A stretch of DNA of 64,000 nucleotides from Streptomyces sp. NRRL S-350 (lineage in GTDB: Bacteria > Actinomycetota > Actinomycetes > Streptomycetales > Streptomycetaceae). This document shows, piece by piece, positions 1 through 8,341 of this stretch; the stretch's first letter is position 1; every line of letters starts with the position of its first letter. The stretch spans positions 1 to 64,000 of the forward strand of contig NZ_JOHO01000035.1 of NCBI RefSeq assembly GCF_000719705.1, given 5' to 3'. The notes below the pieces were generated by a model. It saw only the letters and a list, made by a program, of their open reading frames with translations, was not told the DNA's origin and made no database searches. The translations under genes were made by a program, and so were the position numbers.

Positions 1-73
1 CGGAAGCTAAGCCTCATAGCGCCGATGGTACTGCAGGGGGGACCCTGTGGGAGAGTAGGACGCCGCCGAACAA
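1..73 (+). rRNA. rrf: 5S ribosomal RNA, 3' part
   Basis: The window opens inside a 5S rRNA. The block with GCGCCGATGGTACTGC, followed by GGGGGACCCTGTGGGAGAG and ending GACGCCGCCGAAC, is the conserved 3' half of actinobacterial 5S rRNA. The 5' part, and presumably the 23S and 16S genes of an rrn operon, lie left of the window. The exact 3' end is uncertain by a few bases. Confidence 0.96.
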
Positions 74-80
74 TTCTTCA

Positions 81-117
81 GAAGAACCCCCATCCGGGAC
101 CCGGATGGGGGTTCTTC
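81..117 (+). terminator. rrn operon terminator hairpin
   Basis: A near-perfect palindrome just after the 5S rRNA: GAAGAACCCCCATCCGGG pairs with its complement across a tiny centre (arms 81-98 and 100-117). This is the expected intrinsic terminator of an rRNA operon. It is not followed by a long T run, as is common in high-GC actinobacteria. Confidence 0.9.
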
Positions 118-480
118 GCATTTCCGGGTCTCCCGTATTGGAGTTCTTCGGCATGGCGCCCGTTCCGGAGCTGGAGTGGGCTACTTCTCGGTGAAGACGA
201 GGTCCTCGATCGGGTGCGTCATCGCACCGTGGAGCCGTTGGTGACTCGACCACGTTCTGCAGACGGGATTCGGATCCCCCGCACCCCGTTGCCGGCAGGA
301 GCCGGAACGGGTGTGAGTGCCCGTCAGTCCGGCCCCGCTTCGAGACCCCGACCGTGCCCGGCTTCCGCCTCAGCCGCCTACCCGCCGGCCGCTGAGGCGG
401 TCTCAGCGCCTGGGCGGTGCCCTGTGCCTGACGCGCCGGGATCCCGACCGGCCGCGTCGGAGCCGGTCAGCGCAAACCGG
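118..480. other. intergenic region with a terminator-like hairpin
   Basis: No convincing gene in these roughly 360 bases. The one clear structure is an inverted repeat, CCGCCTCAGC (365-374) with GCTGAGGCGG (391-400) around a 16-nt loop that adds further pairs. It lies downstream of the leftward gene that ends at 481 and downstream of the rrn terminator, so it could stop transcription from either side. No tRNA cloverleaf was found. Confidence 0.55.
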
Positions 481-1095
481 TCAGCGGGTGGCGTCGTAGG
501 ACCAGTTCGGGTCGCGTCCGGTGAGGGCCAGCAGCTCCTCCTGGGCGTCGGCTCCCGGCCGCGTACCGAGCGGCGGATCGAACAGGCCGGTACGGGCCAG
601 ATCGCGGTACCCCTGGAACTCGGCGAGCGCGTAACCGGCGGCGCCCGGCGGCATCCGACCGCGTTCGCCCAGCGCCCGGGCCAGGTCCCAGCCGTGCACG
701 ACGGTCTCCGCGGTCAACTCCCGGGCGTACCCGCCGACATCGCGCACCCCGTACGGCAGGTGCACCAGGCGGTCCGGGGCGCCCGGCTGGTGCAGGGCGC
801 GCACGGCGGTGTCGGCCGCCATCACCCACACGCCGACGGGGTTGCGGCCCAGCACGTCGCCGTCGAAGCGGTGGCCGATCGACTCCGGGGTGTAGCCGGC
901 CACGGCATGGCAGACCCAGAGGTGTTGCGCGGCGAGGTGGTTCACCAGCGTGCGGACGTCCCAGTCCCGGCACGGTGTCGGGGTCGCCCAGCCATCCTCG
1001 GGGACGGCCCGGACCAGCCGGGTCACCTCCGCTGCGGCGGCGATGTAGCGTTCACGGACCTCGATGTGGAACCCGGGTGGGTGTGGACATTCCAT
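481..1095 (-). CDS. TIGR03086/maleylpyruvate isomerase-like (DinB-fold) protein
   Basis: A 204-residue protein of the DinB/mycothiol-dependent maleylpyruvate isomerase fold. The N-terminal helix is followed by the family segment 'PTPCRDWDVRTLVNHL' (about residues 39-54) and a later 'ETVVHGWDLARALG'. The His of the NHL segment and the His of VHGWD are the usual metal ligands of the fold. Such proteins use, or are thought to use, mycothiol in thiol-dependent isomerisation or transfer; the substrate here is unknown. A purine-rich site (GGAGGGAGG) lies before the ATG. It is transcribed leftward with its own upstream gap, and a paralogue-like protein sits at 39477-40082. The fold is secure, the reaction is not. 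Confidence 0.8.
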   Translation of the reverse strand: MECPHPPGFHIEVRERYIAAAAEVTRLVRAVPEDGWATPTPCRDWDVRTLVNHLAAQHLWVCHAVAGYTPESIGHRFDGDVLGRNPVGVWVMAADTAVRALHQPGAPDRLVHLPYGVRDVGGYARELTAETVVHGWDLARALGERGRMPPGAAGYALAEFQGYRDLARTGLFDPPLGTRPGADAQEELLALTGRDPNWSYDATR

Positions 1096-1119
1096 CGGAG
1101 GGCCTCCCTCCTACCCTGC

Positions 1120-1132
1120 TTACTCTCAGTAA
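1120..1132. promoter_or_regulatory. candidate TetR-type operator
   Basis: TTACT-CTC-AGTAA is a perfect 5-3-5 inverted repeat in the AT-richest part of the gap upstream of the leftward gene at 481-1095. TTACT(N3)AGTAA is a half-site arrangement typical of many actinobacterial TetR-family operators. No TetR gene is adjacent, so the regulator would act in trans. Inference from symmetry only. Confidence 0.35.
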
Positions 1133-1303
1133 ATCGCCACCGGGAGTCACGTGCCAGACGGGCGGGACGCCGACTTCGGCCGGAGCCGGACGGCGATCGG
1201 AGGGTGGCGGTGGGTGGCCGTGGGCGGCCGGAACTCGCCCCCGGTGCTCGCGGTTTGCGGTGGGTGTCCGGCCGGTCGGCGTGGCTTCTCGGGAAGGCTG
1301 CGC

Positions 1304-3010
1304 TCAGGCCCCGGCGAGCTCCGCCAGGATGGCCTGCGCCGCGTTGTGCCCCGGAATGCCGCTGACGCCGCCACCGCGGACTGCCCCCGCGCCGCACAGC
1401 AGGACGTTCGGACGGGAGGTCGCCACGCCCCAGCGCGCGGCGGCGCTCTCCGCCTCCTCCTCGGCGAACGGGAAGGCGAGGTCGCGGTGGAAGATGTGGC
1501 CGCCCGGCAGGCCGATCTCCCGCTCCAGCTCCGGCGGCGTCCTGGCCTCGATACAGGGCCGGCCGTCGGCGTCCGTGGCCAGGCAGTCGGCGATCGGCTC
1601 GGCCAGCACCGCGTCCAGCTGCGCCAGGCTCGCGGCCAGCGCATGCTCCTTGACCTTTCGCTCCCGAGCCTCCCGCTCCCGGATTCCCTGCTCCCGGGCC
1701 TCGGCCTCCCGGAAGTGGGGCTCCCCGACGTGGAGGCCCCCGGCCCCGCGGCCGGCTCGCGGGTCGCCGAACAGCCGGGCCGGCAGGTGCAGGCCGAACA
1801 AGGTCAGCGTCTGCAACCCCTGCCGCACGGCCTCGGGGCCCAGGATCGACGGATCCGTCAGGGTGTGGCAGTAGATCTCCGACGGCGGCGCCGACGGCAG
1901 CCGTCCGGCCCGAGCCTCGGCGTACGCCGCCTCCAACTGCCGGTAGCCCTCGGCGATGTGGAAGGTGCCCGCGAAGGCCTCGCGCGGGTCCGCGGCGGCG
2001 TCCCGCAGGCGCGGCAGGCGGCGCAGCACCATGTTGACCTTCAGCTGGGCGCCCTCCGGCGCGGGCCCCGGGTCCTCGCCGAGCAGCCGGGCCAGGGTCG
2101 CCGGCGCGGCGTTGACCAGCACCCGGCGCGCCACGGCCGTCGCCTCACCGTCCCGGTGGCGGTACGAGACCTCGGCGTCGCCGCGGCCGCCGCCGTCGCC
2201 GGGGCCGCCGCGGTCGGTGGCGATGGCGGTGACCTCGCAGCCGGTCCGGATCTCTGCCCCGGCTGACAACGCCGCCTCGGCCAGTGCGTCCGTCACCGCG
2301 CCCATGCCGCCGACGGGGACGTCCCAGTCACCTGTGCCGTTGCCGATCACGTGGTACAGGAAACAGCGGTTCTGCCGGAGCGCGGGATCGTGGGCGTGGG
2401 TGAAGGTGCCGATCAGCGCGTCCGTGAGGACCACGCCGCGCACCAGGTCGTCCGCGAAGGTCCGTTCGATCGTCTCGCCGAGCGGCCGCTCGAACAGGGA
2501 CGTCCAGGCGGCGTCGTCCGCGACCCGCCGCCGCAGCCCGGCGCGGCTGGGCAGCGGCTCGGTGAGCGTCGGGAACACCCGACGGGCGACCTGGCCGGTC
2601 ATCCCGTAGAAGCTCTGCCAGGCCTGCCACTCGCGGTCGGTGCCGGTGAGCGCCCGGAACGACTCCCGGGTGCGGTCGGGGTCGCCGGCGTCCACCAGCA
2701 GACCGGTGGGCTTCCCGTCCCGGACGACGGGGGTGTACGAGGCGATCCGGCGGCGGCGGAGGTCCAACCGCAGCCCGAGGTCCCGCACCACCTTCCGCGG
2801 CAGCAGGCTGACCAGGTACGAGTAGCGCGACAGCCGGACGTCCACGCCCGGGAACACCGGGGTGGAGACCGCCGCCCCGCCCACCCTGGGCAGTCGTTCG
2901 AGGACCAGAACCCGCTGCCCGGCCCGCGCCAGGTAGGCCGCGGCCACCAGCCCGTTGTGCCCGCCTCCGACGATCACGACGTCGTACCGCGAGGACGCGT
3001 TCGTGTTCAT
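1304..3010 (-). CDS. phytoene dehydrogenase-like FAD-dependent oxidoreductase
   Basis: A 568-residue flavoprotein of the phytoene desaturase/PYROXD2 group. The N-terminal Rossmann motif 'DVVIVGGGHNGLVAAAYLARAG' (about residues 9-30) with a downstream Glu (LVLE) marks FAD binding. The C-terminal end 'LLCGAGAVRGGGVSGIPGHNAA' is the second dinucleotide-contacting segment of this family. Length is normal (about 520-570). A charged stretch near residues 430-465, very rich in Glu and Arg, is an insertion relative to the core. No carotenoid genes (crtB, crtE) are nearby, so a role in carotenoid synthesis is not supported. The substrate is unknown. The start ATG at 3010 is the only sensible one before the Rossmann motif. 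Confidence 0.85.
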   Translation of the reverse strand: MNTNASSRYDVVIVGGGHNGLVAAAYLARAGQRVLVLERLPRVGGAAVSTPVFPGVDVRLSRYSYLVSLLPRKVVRDLGLRLDLRRRRIASYTPVVRDGKPTGLLVDAGDPDRTRESFRALTGTDREWQAWQSFYGMTGQVARRVFPTLTEPLPSRAGLRRRVADDAAWTSLFERPLGETIERTFADDLVRGVVLTDALIGTFTHAHDPALRQNRCFLYHVIGNGTGDWDVPVGGMGAVTDALAEAALSAGAEIRTGCEVTAIATDRGGPGDGGGRGDAEVSYRHRDGEATAVARRVLVNAAPATLARLLGEDPGPAPEGAQLKVNMVLRRLPRLRDAAADPREAFAGTFHIAEGYRQLEAAYAEARAGRLPSAPPSEIYCHTLTDPSILGPEAVRQGLQTLTLFGLHLPARLFGDPRAGRGAGGLHVGEPHFREAEAREQGIREREARERKVKEHALAASLAQLDAVLAEPIADCLATDADGRPCIEARTPPELEREIGLPGGHIFHRDLAFPFAEEEAESAAARWGVATSRPNVLLCGAGAVRGGGVSGIPGHNAAQAILAELAGA

Positions 3011-3152
3011 CCGGCCACGCTACGACACTTCGCGCGGGTGCGGAACAGCCGTGCACGGGCCTCGCCGGTGCCCTCCCCGGGCACGTGTGGGGTAGCCGTC
3101 GGCAGCCACGAGAGGGGGCCGGCCTGGGCCGGAAGGGCGCGGCCGGTCGCCC

Positions 3153-4487
3153 TCAGCGGCGCGTCACGCCTGCGGGCCGGGGCTCGGCCCGGCCGCCGAC
3201 CGCCGCTCCCGCCTCGGTCCCGGCGGTCGGCTGCTGCACGGCCTCGGTCCCGCCGTCCGGCTGCGGCATCGCCTCTGGCCCGGCCCGGTGGCCGTACGCG
3301 CCGACGGTGGCGGCGGCGAGGAGGGCGACCGCACCCCCGACCACCATGACGGCGGCGGGGGAGGAGTGGTCCACCACCAGGCCGCCCGCCAGGGAGCCGA
3401 TCGAGATCGTCGCCTGGAACGACGAGGTGAACACGACCCCCGCCCCCTCCGGGGAGTGGGGTGCGGCCGTGTGGAACCAGGTCAGCGAACAGACCGGGAC
3501 GGCGCCGTACGCCACTCCCCAGAGCATCAGCAGCACGCCCGCGCCCGGAGCGCCCCTCCCCAGCAGCGGCAGCAGCAGGGTCGCGGCGGCCAGCAGGACG
3601 GCGGCCCCGCCGAACACCGGACGCAGCGCCCGCGCCGCGCGCCCGCCGGCCAGGACGTTGCCGAGCAGCCCGGCGGCGCCGTAGGCGAGCAGGAGGCCGG
3701 TGATCAGCCCCGGTCCGGCATGGGCGGTGTCCGCCAGGAACGGTGTGACGTACGTGTAGCTGCCGAAGTGGGCGACGACGATCAGGAAGGTCGCCGCGAG
3801 GCCGGTACGGGTGCCCCGTCCGGTCAGCAGCCCGCGCAGCACGCCCAGACCGGTCACGGTCAGCGGGGGCAGCGGCGGCAGCGACACCAGGAGGGCCGCC
3901 AAGACCAGCGCGGTCAGCGCGGCCATCGCCAGGAACGCCGCCCGCCACCCCGCGAGGCCCCCGAGGAACACACCCGCGGGCACGCCCAGGACCGAACCGA
4001 GCGGAATCGCGGAGAAGAGCACGGTGTTGGCGCGGGCCTGCTGCCGCTCCTCGACGAGCCGCGGAGCGAGGCCCGAACCGATCGACCAGAACGCCCCGAT
4101 CACCAGCCCCAGCGCCACCCGGGCCACCAGCACCGCCCAGTACACGGAAGCCGTCGCGTTGAGGAGGTCCGCCAGCGTCAGCACCAGCAGCAGGAGGCAC
4201 AACATGGTCCGCCGGTCGGCCCGCCGGGTCGCGACGGTCACCACGGGCGCCGCCACCGCGGCCACGATGCCGGGCAGCGTCATCATCAGCCCGGCCGTAC
4301 CCGGGGAGATCCGGAAGTCGGCGCCGATCGGGGTCAGCAGCCCGATCGGCAGGATCTCGGCGGTGACGAGGGAGAACACGCCCGTGGTCACCGCGACGAC
4401 GGCGAACCAGCCCCGGGCTCGGGCCCTCGGTCCGGCCGAAGCGCCGTCGGCCGCGTGCGGGGTGGGCGGAAGAGCAGTGTCAGACAT
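3153..4487 (-). CDS. MFS efflux transporter (AraJ/Cmr-like, 12 TM)
   Basis: A 444-residue major facilitator protein. After a short polar N-terminus come about 12 hydrophobic segments. The helix 2-3 loop carries 'VTVATRRADRRTMLC', the family's basic loop, and helix 5 has a 'GSVLGVPAGVFLGGLAGWRAAF' antiporter-like motif typical of drug or sugar exporters of the AraJ/YdhP type. The C-terminal ~40 residues are Pro/Gly/Glu-rich and cytoplasmic. It lies 143 bp behind the FAD oxidoreductase and points the same way, so the two may be co-transcribed, but nothing links their substrates. The exported compound cannot be read from sequence. Confidence 0.85.
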   Translation of the reverse strand: MSDTALPPTPHAADGASAGPRARARGWFAVVAVTTGVFSLVTAEILPIGLLTPIGADFRISPGTAGLMMTLPGIVAAVAAPVVTVATRRADRRTMLCLLLLVLTLADLLNATASVYWAVLVARVALGLVIGAFWSIGSGLAPRLVEERQQARANTVLFSAIPLGSVLGVPAGVFLGGLAGWRAAFLAMAALTALVLAALLVSLPPLPPLTVTGLGVLRGLLTGRGTRTGLAATFLIVVAHFGSYTYVTPFLADTAHAGPGLITGLLLAYGAAGLLGNVLAGGRAARALRPVFGGAAVLLAAATLLLPLLGRGAPGAGVLLMLWGVAYGAVPVCSLTWFHTAAPHSPEGAGVVFTSSFQATISIGSLAGGLVVDHSSPAAVMVVGGAVALLAAATVGAYGHRAGPEAMPQPDGGTEAVQQPTAGTEAGAAVGGRAEPRPAGVTRR

Positions 4488-4878
4488 GCCGGAAGTCCTG
4501 TCCCTGAGCAGTGGATGTCACCGAAGTCCACCAAGCCGACAGGGGGTTGGGCTGGCGTGATTCCGCCTTCGACGTCCGGGCCGCGTCCCGGCCGGGCCTG
4601 CCCGCGGAGCGAGTCGAGTGGGAGTGCGGTGCTCGGAGGGGCCGGTTTCGTTGACCCCCGGACGGTTCGGTTCGGTGGGGCGGAGTCCACCGGAACCGCC
4701 GGTTCGCGCTGCGGTCCGGTCGTCAGGCGGTCCGGTCGTCGGTCGGTCCGGTCGTCGGTCGGTCCGGCGGAGAGGACCGGAGAGCTGCGGAACCGGGCCG
4801 ATGGGGTGGGGAGGGGTGGAATCATGGAGCGAGCTGCCGAGCGATGCCGCGCGGCTTGGTCGAGACGGGAGTTGATCG
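4488..4878. other. divergent intergenic region
   Basis: About 390 bases between the leftward MFS gene and the rightward SNF2 helicase gene. It must hold both promoters, but I could not fix convincing -10/-35 pairs. It contains the 16-bp tandem repeat listed separately. Open frames here are short and of arbitrary composition, so I call no gene. Confidence 0.5.
4711..4770. repeat. 16-bp tandem repeat, 3.7 copies
   Basis: Consensus TCGGTCCGGTCGTCGG. Units begin at 4711, 4727, 4743 and 4759; the last is truncated. The copies differ at only one to three positions. The array lies in the divergent gap about 110 bp before the SNF2 helicase start. Confidence 0.8.
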
Positions 4879-7047
4879 GTGGGGGAGACTCGGCAGGCTG
4901 CCCGGAAGCCCAAGGCGGTCCTCGCCGACGCCGAGCGGCTCCAACTGGCCGCAGCCGCGGTCGCCGGTGACTACGGCGGCGCCGTCGACGAAGTGCGCCG
5001 CGCTTTCGTCGAGCTGAGGGGGCGGTTGGTCCGGGACGAGCTGGGATCCATTCCGATCGCGCGACTCAAGGACGTGACCGAAGGGCGGCTGAGGGTCGGC
5101 GCGCTGGAGGCCGCCGGACTCGCGACCGTGCGGCAGGTGGCGGAGGCCTCGCGCTACACGCTCCAACTGATCCCGGGCGTCGGCGCCCAGACGGCCGCCC
5201 AGGCCGTTGCCGCCGCCGGGCAGATCGAGAGGGCCGTCGAGCAGGCGGTGGCGGTGCGCCTGGACGTGGATCGGCAGGATCCGGTGAGTACGGCCCTGGT
5301 GGTCGCGCTGCAACGCCTGGTGGCCGCCGGGCCGGACGCAAGACGGGCCAGGGAAGCCGCGGAGCGCGTCACCGCAGAGGTCGCACCGCTGCTGGCCGCC
5401 GCGCGGCCGGCCCGCAGCGTGCTGCGCGGGTTGTTCGCCGGTCGGCAGCGCAGGTCGGAGGCGCACGCTGCGGTCGATCGGCTCGATGCGCTGCTGGCGG
5501 CATGCGAGGAGCAGGGGGCCCTCGGGCTCTTCGCCCAGGCCTCCGTCGACCTGCTGCGTCCGTCGGCCGGCGCCTTCGAGGCCTGGACGGACTTCGAACT
5601 CCGTTCGGCGGAGTTCTACGCCGTCCTCGGTGAGATCGCCGAAGCCGGCCCCGCCGAGCCGGCCGCCGCCGAGGGCTTCCTTCCCCCGGACCTGTCCGAC
5701 CTGATCCGGGCCGAGCCGTTGGACGGCACCCACTGCCGGGTCTCCCTGCGCGGCTACCAGGCGTTCGGGGTGCGTTTCGCGCTGGCCAGGAAGCGGGTCA
5801 TCCTCGGCGACGAGATGGGACTCGGCAAGACCGTGCAGGCGATCGCGGCGCTGGCCCACCTGCGGGCGGACGGCCGCACGCACTTCCTCGTCGTGTGCCC
5901 GGCGAGCGTCCTGATCAACTGGACCAGGGAGGTCGAATCCCGCAGCGCCCTGCGGGCCTACCGGTTCCACGGACCGGACCGGGAGGCGGCGCTCGCCGAG
6001 TGGGTCCGGGACGGCGGTGTCGTCGTGGCGACGTTCGACGGGCTGCGCCGGCTGGAAGTACCGGAGGAGGTCACGGTCGCCATGGTCGTGGTCGACGAGG
6101 CCCACTACGTCAAGAACCACGGCACGCAGCGCTCCCGGGCGGTGGCGTGGTGGACGGAGCAGGTGGAACGCGTGCTGTTCCTCACCGGAACGCCGATGGA
6201 GAACCGGGTCGAGGAGTTCCGGAACCTGGTGCAGTACCTGCAGCCCGACCTGGTGCCCCGGCTGGACGGCGGCATCGCCGCTGCCGGACCGGTGGCGTTC
6301 CGCAGGGCCGTGGCCCCGGCGTACCTGCGCCGCAACCAGAAGGACGTGCTCACCGAGCTTCCCGAGACCGTCCACGTGGACGAGTGGGAGGAGTTCACGC
6401 CCACTGATCTCGCCGCCTACCGTTCGGCCGTGGCCGCAGGGAACTTCATGGCGATGCGCCGCGCCGCCTACGCGGACCCGGCGGGGTCCGCGAAGTTGAG
6501 ACGGCTGGTGGAAATCGTCCAGGAGGCGGCGGAGAACGGACTGAAGGTCGTCGTCTTCTCGTTCTTCCGCGATGTGCTGGCGGCCGTCCAAGGCGCCCTG
6601 GAACAACGGGCCTTCGGGCCGATCGACGGTGCCCTCGCATCCGTCCGGCGCCAGGACGTGGTCGACGGGTTCACCGCTTCGCCCGGCCATGCCGTCCTGC
6701 TGTGCCAGATCCAGGCGGGGGGCCTCGGGTTGAACATCCAGGCGGCTTCGGTGGTGATCCTCTGCGAGCCGCAGGTGAAGCCGACGACGGAGAGCCAGGC
6801 GATCGCCAGGTCCCACCGGATGGGCCAGGTGCGGCGGGTGCAGGTGCACCGCCTGCTGGCCACCGACAGCGTCGACCAGCGGATGCTCGACATCCTCCGG
6901 GTGAAGGGGCGGCTGTTCGACGACTACGCGCGTCGGAGTGAGGTGGCGGAGTCGACCCCGGAAGCCGTCGATGTCTCGGAGCAGTCGCTGGCGGCGTTGA
7001 TCGTCGAGGAGGAACAGCTGCGGCTGGCACTGACCGGGCGCGAGTGA
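4879..7047 (+). CDS. SNF2-family helicase/translocase with N-terminal helix-hairpin-helix
   Basis: A 722-residue ATP-dependent DNA translocase. The N-terminal third is not helicase: residues ~60-116 include 'LIPGVGAQTAAQAV', a helix-hairpin-helix DNA-binding motif. The two RecA-like lobes then show all SNF2 motifs: I GDEMGLGKT (~310), II DEAH (~406), III LTGTPMEN (~435), V 'GLGLNIQAA', VI 'QAIARSHRMGQ' (~640). HRMGQ is the SNF2 hallmark. The protein looks intact and active. The GTG start follows GGGAG by 7 nt. Bacterial SNF2 proteins occur in chromatin-independent remodelling, RNA polymerase recycling (RapA) and defence islands. No partner nuclease or methylase is adjacent here, so the role is open. 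Confidence 0.9.
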   Translation: MGETRQAARKPKAVLADAERLQLAAAAVAGDYGGAVDEVRRAFVELRGRLVRDELGSIPIARLKDVTEGRLRVGALEAAGLATVRQVAEASRYTLQLIPGVGAQTAAQAVAAAGQIERAVEQAVAVRLDVDRQDPVSTALVVALQRLVAAGPDARRAREAAERVTAEVAPLLAAARPARSVLRGLFAGRQRRSEAHAAVDRLDALLAACEEQGALGLFAQASVDLLRPSAGAFEAWTDFELRSAEFYAVLGEIAEAGPAEPAAAEGFLPPDLSDLIRAEPLDGTHCRVSLRGYQAFGVRFALARKRVILGDEMGLGKTVQAIAALAHLRADGRTHFLVVCPASVLINWTREVESRSALRAYRFHGPDREAALAEWVRDGGVVVATFDGLRRLEVPEEVTVAMVVVDEAHYVKNHGTQRSRAVAWWTEQVERVLFLTGTPMENRVEEFRNLVQYLQPDLVPRLDGGIAAAGPVAFRRAVAPAYLRRNQKDVLTELPETVHVDEWEEFTPTDLAAYRSAVAAGNFMAMRRAAYADPAGSAKLRRLVEIVQEAAENGLKVVVFSFFRDVLAAVQGALEQRAFGPIDGALASVRRQDVVDGFTASPGHAVLLCQIQAGGLGLNIQAASVVILCEPQVKPTTESQAIARSHRMGQVRRVQVHRLLATDSVDQRMLDILRVKGRLFDDYARRSEVAESTPEAVDVSEQSLAALIVEEEQLRLALTGRE

Positions 7048-7103
7048 GGCCCGGCGGCCCGGGGCGCCTCGCCGGCCGCGCGGCGGCTGCGGCCGTACTG
7101 GCC

Positions 7104-7132
7104 GTCCGTACGGCGACTCCCGCTGTACGGAC
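7104..7132 (+). terminator. terminator-like hairpin after the SNF2 gene
   Basis: GTCCGTAC (7104-7111) and GTACGGAC (7125-7132) form a perfect 8-bp stem with a 13-nt loop, 57 nt after the helicase stop codon. Confidence 0.55.
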
Positions 7133-7218
7133 GAGGAATCCGGGCGCCCGCACGGCTGTCCGGTGCCTCGGGGCCGACTTTTCGATCACCCCGGCCCCGG
7201 GGCGCGCGAAGCCCCTTT

Positions 7219-7236
7219 CCCCGGGCGCGCCCGGGG
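7219..7236. promoter_or_regulatory. 18-bp perfect palindrome before the Nudix-like gene
   Basis: CCCCGGGCGCGCCCGGGG is its own reverse complement. A second small inverted repeat, GCCCCA-CAA-TGGGGC, follows at once, so the 60 bases ahead of the 7281 start are highly structured. It could be a terminator for the gene upstream or an operator. GC-only palindromes also arise by chance in this genome. Confidence 0.35.
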
Positions 7237-7280
7237 CCCCACAATGGGGCGCGGGCGATCACGAAGGCGGGGGAACCGGG

Positions 7281-8306
7281 GTGGAGTGGCTGCTGGGGAT
7301 CGGCGGGGCCCTGCTGATCGGGGTGCTGACCAATCTGGTGTACGACTTCGCCAAGTTCGGTGGCTCGCGCCTCGGTTCGCGGATACCGGCGTCCAGGGCC
7401 CGACGGGCGAGCCTGTCCCCGGCGGCGCGGGCGCACGACATCCGGGCGGACGGGCTCGCGCCGCTCCTCACCTGGTCGGCGGCCCGGCCGCTGACCCCGG
7501 CCTCGTTGGTGACCTCGTACGACGGGCGGATCAGCCGTCCGCACGTGCTGGACCGGGTCGGCTGGGCCGAGGAGGCGGCGCGCCAACGGGCCGCCGGGGC
7601 GGCAGGCCGGACGGCGTACGTCTCGCGGCTGACGGTCGACCACGGAGAGCACCCCGCGGCTCGGGTGTGCGAGGTGGGCATCGCCGAGAGCGACTACGCG
7701 GAGTGCATGGCCACCACCCGGCTCGGCCGGGAGGACCCGGAGGCGGGCCGGCTCCTGCGCGAGGCGCTGGACCAGGGCCTGACGGGTTTCGTGGCCGCCG
7801 CACCGCCCACGATGGTCAGCGCCTGCGTCGCGGTGCGGGACCGCGCCGGGCGGTTGCTGCTCCTGCGCCGCTCCCTGGCAGTCACGACGTTCCCGGGGCA
7901 GTGGACGGTCGGGATCAACGAGACGATGAAGTACCGGGACGAGCCGGGCGCCGCCGAGGACTTCTACGGGTTGGTCCACCGGGCGCTGGAGGAGGAGTTG
8001 GGGCTGCTGCCGGGCGACGTCGGACCGGCGGTGATCACCTGGTTCGGCTGGAGCGAACCGGCCTCCTGCTACACGCTGGTCGCCACCGTCCGGGCGCGGC
8101 TCGACGCGGCTGAGATCGACCGCCGCCGCGACGCCTGCCACAGCACCTTCGAGCACGACATGGCGGTGTGGGTGCCGTTCACCCGCCGCTCGGTGTCCGA
8201 GCTGATCGAGGGCGGCGTCTGCCCGGACGGCTCGCACGGCTGGTCGTACCTGGCCCCGCTGGTGGCGTGGGAGGCCTGGCGGGCGGCGCAGCAGGCGCGG
8301 CCGTAG
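7281..8306 (+). CDS. membrane-anchored Nudix-like protein
   Basis: I place the start at GTG 7281, giving 341 residues, because the protein then opens with 'VEWLLGIGGALLIGVLTNLVYDF', a single transmembrane or signal-anchor helix. The open frame upstream is low-complexity. The C-terminal half (about residues 200-330) resembles a Nudix fold: 'CVAVRDRAGRLLLLRRS', then 'GINETM', then 'HRALEEELGL', which matches the REUxEExGU part of the Nudix box. The first half of the box is less standard. The middle region has no family I recognise. The gene follows the SNF2 helicase by 233 bp with hairpins between them, so it is probably separately transcribed. Substrate unknown; catalytic competence uncertain. 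Confidence 0.7.
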   Translation: MEWLLGIGGALLIGVLTNLVYDFAKFGGSRLGSRIPASRARRASLSPAARAHDIRADGLAPLLTWSAARPLTPASLVTSYDGRISRPHVLDRVGWAEEAARQRAAGAAGRTAYVSRLTVDHGEHPAARVCEVGIAESDYAECMATTRLGREDPEAGRLLREALDQGLTGFVAAAPPTMVSACVAVRDRAGRLLLLRRSLAVTTFPGQWTVGINETMKYRDEPGAAEDFYGLVHRALEEELGLLPGDVGPAVITWFGWSEPASCYTLVATVRARLDAAEIDRRRDACHSTFEHDMAVWVPFTRRSVSELIEGGVCPDGSHGWSYLAPLVAWEAWRAAQQARP

Positions 8307-8341
8307 TGGGAGCGGCGGTGGCGGTGGCCCGGGGGCGGTGT

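Noticed and set aside
1..480. tRNA or further rRNA genes next to the 5S
   Set aside because: No cloverleaf or CCA-ended arm was seen between the rrn terminator and the first gene.
1304..3010. Carotenoid pathway
   Set aside because: The FAD enzyme resembles phytoene dehydrogenases, but no crtE, crtB or cyclase gene is nearby and its neighbours are unrelated.
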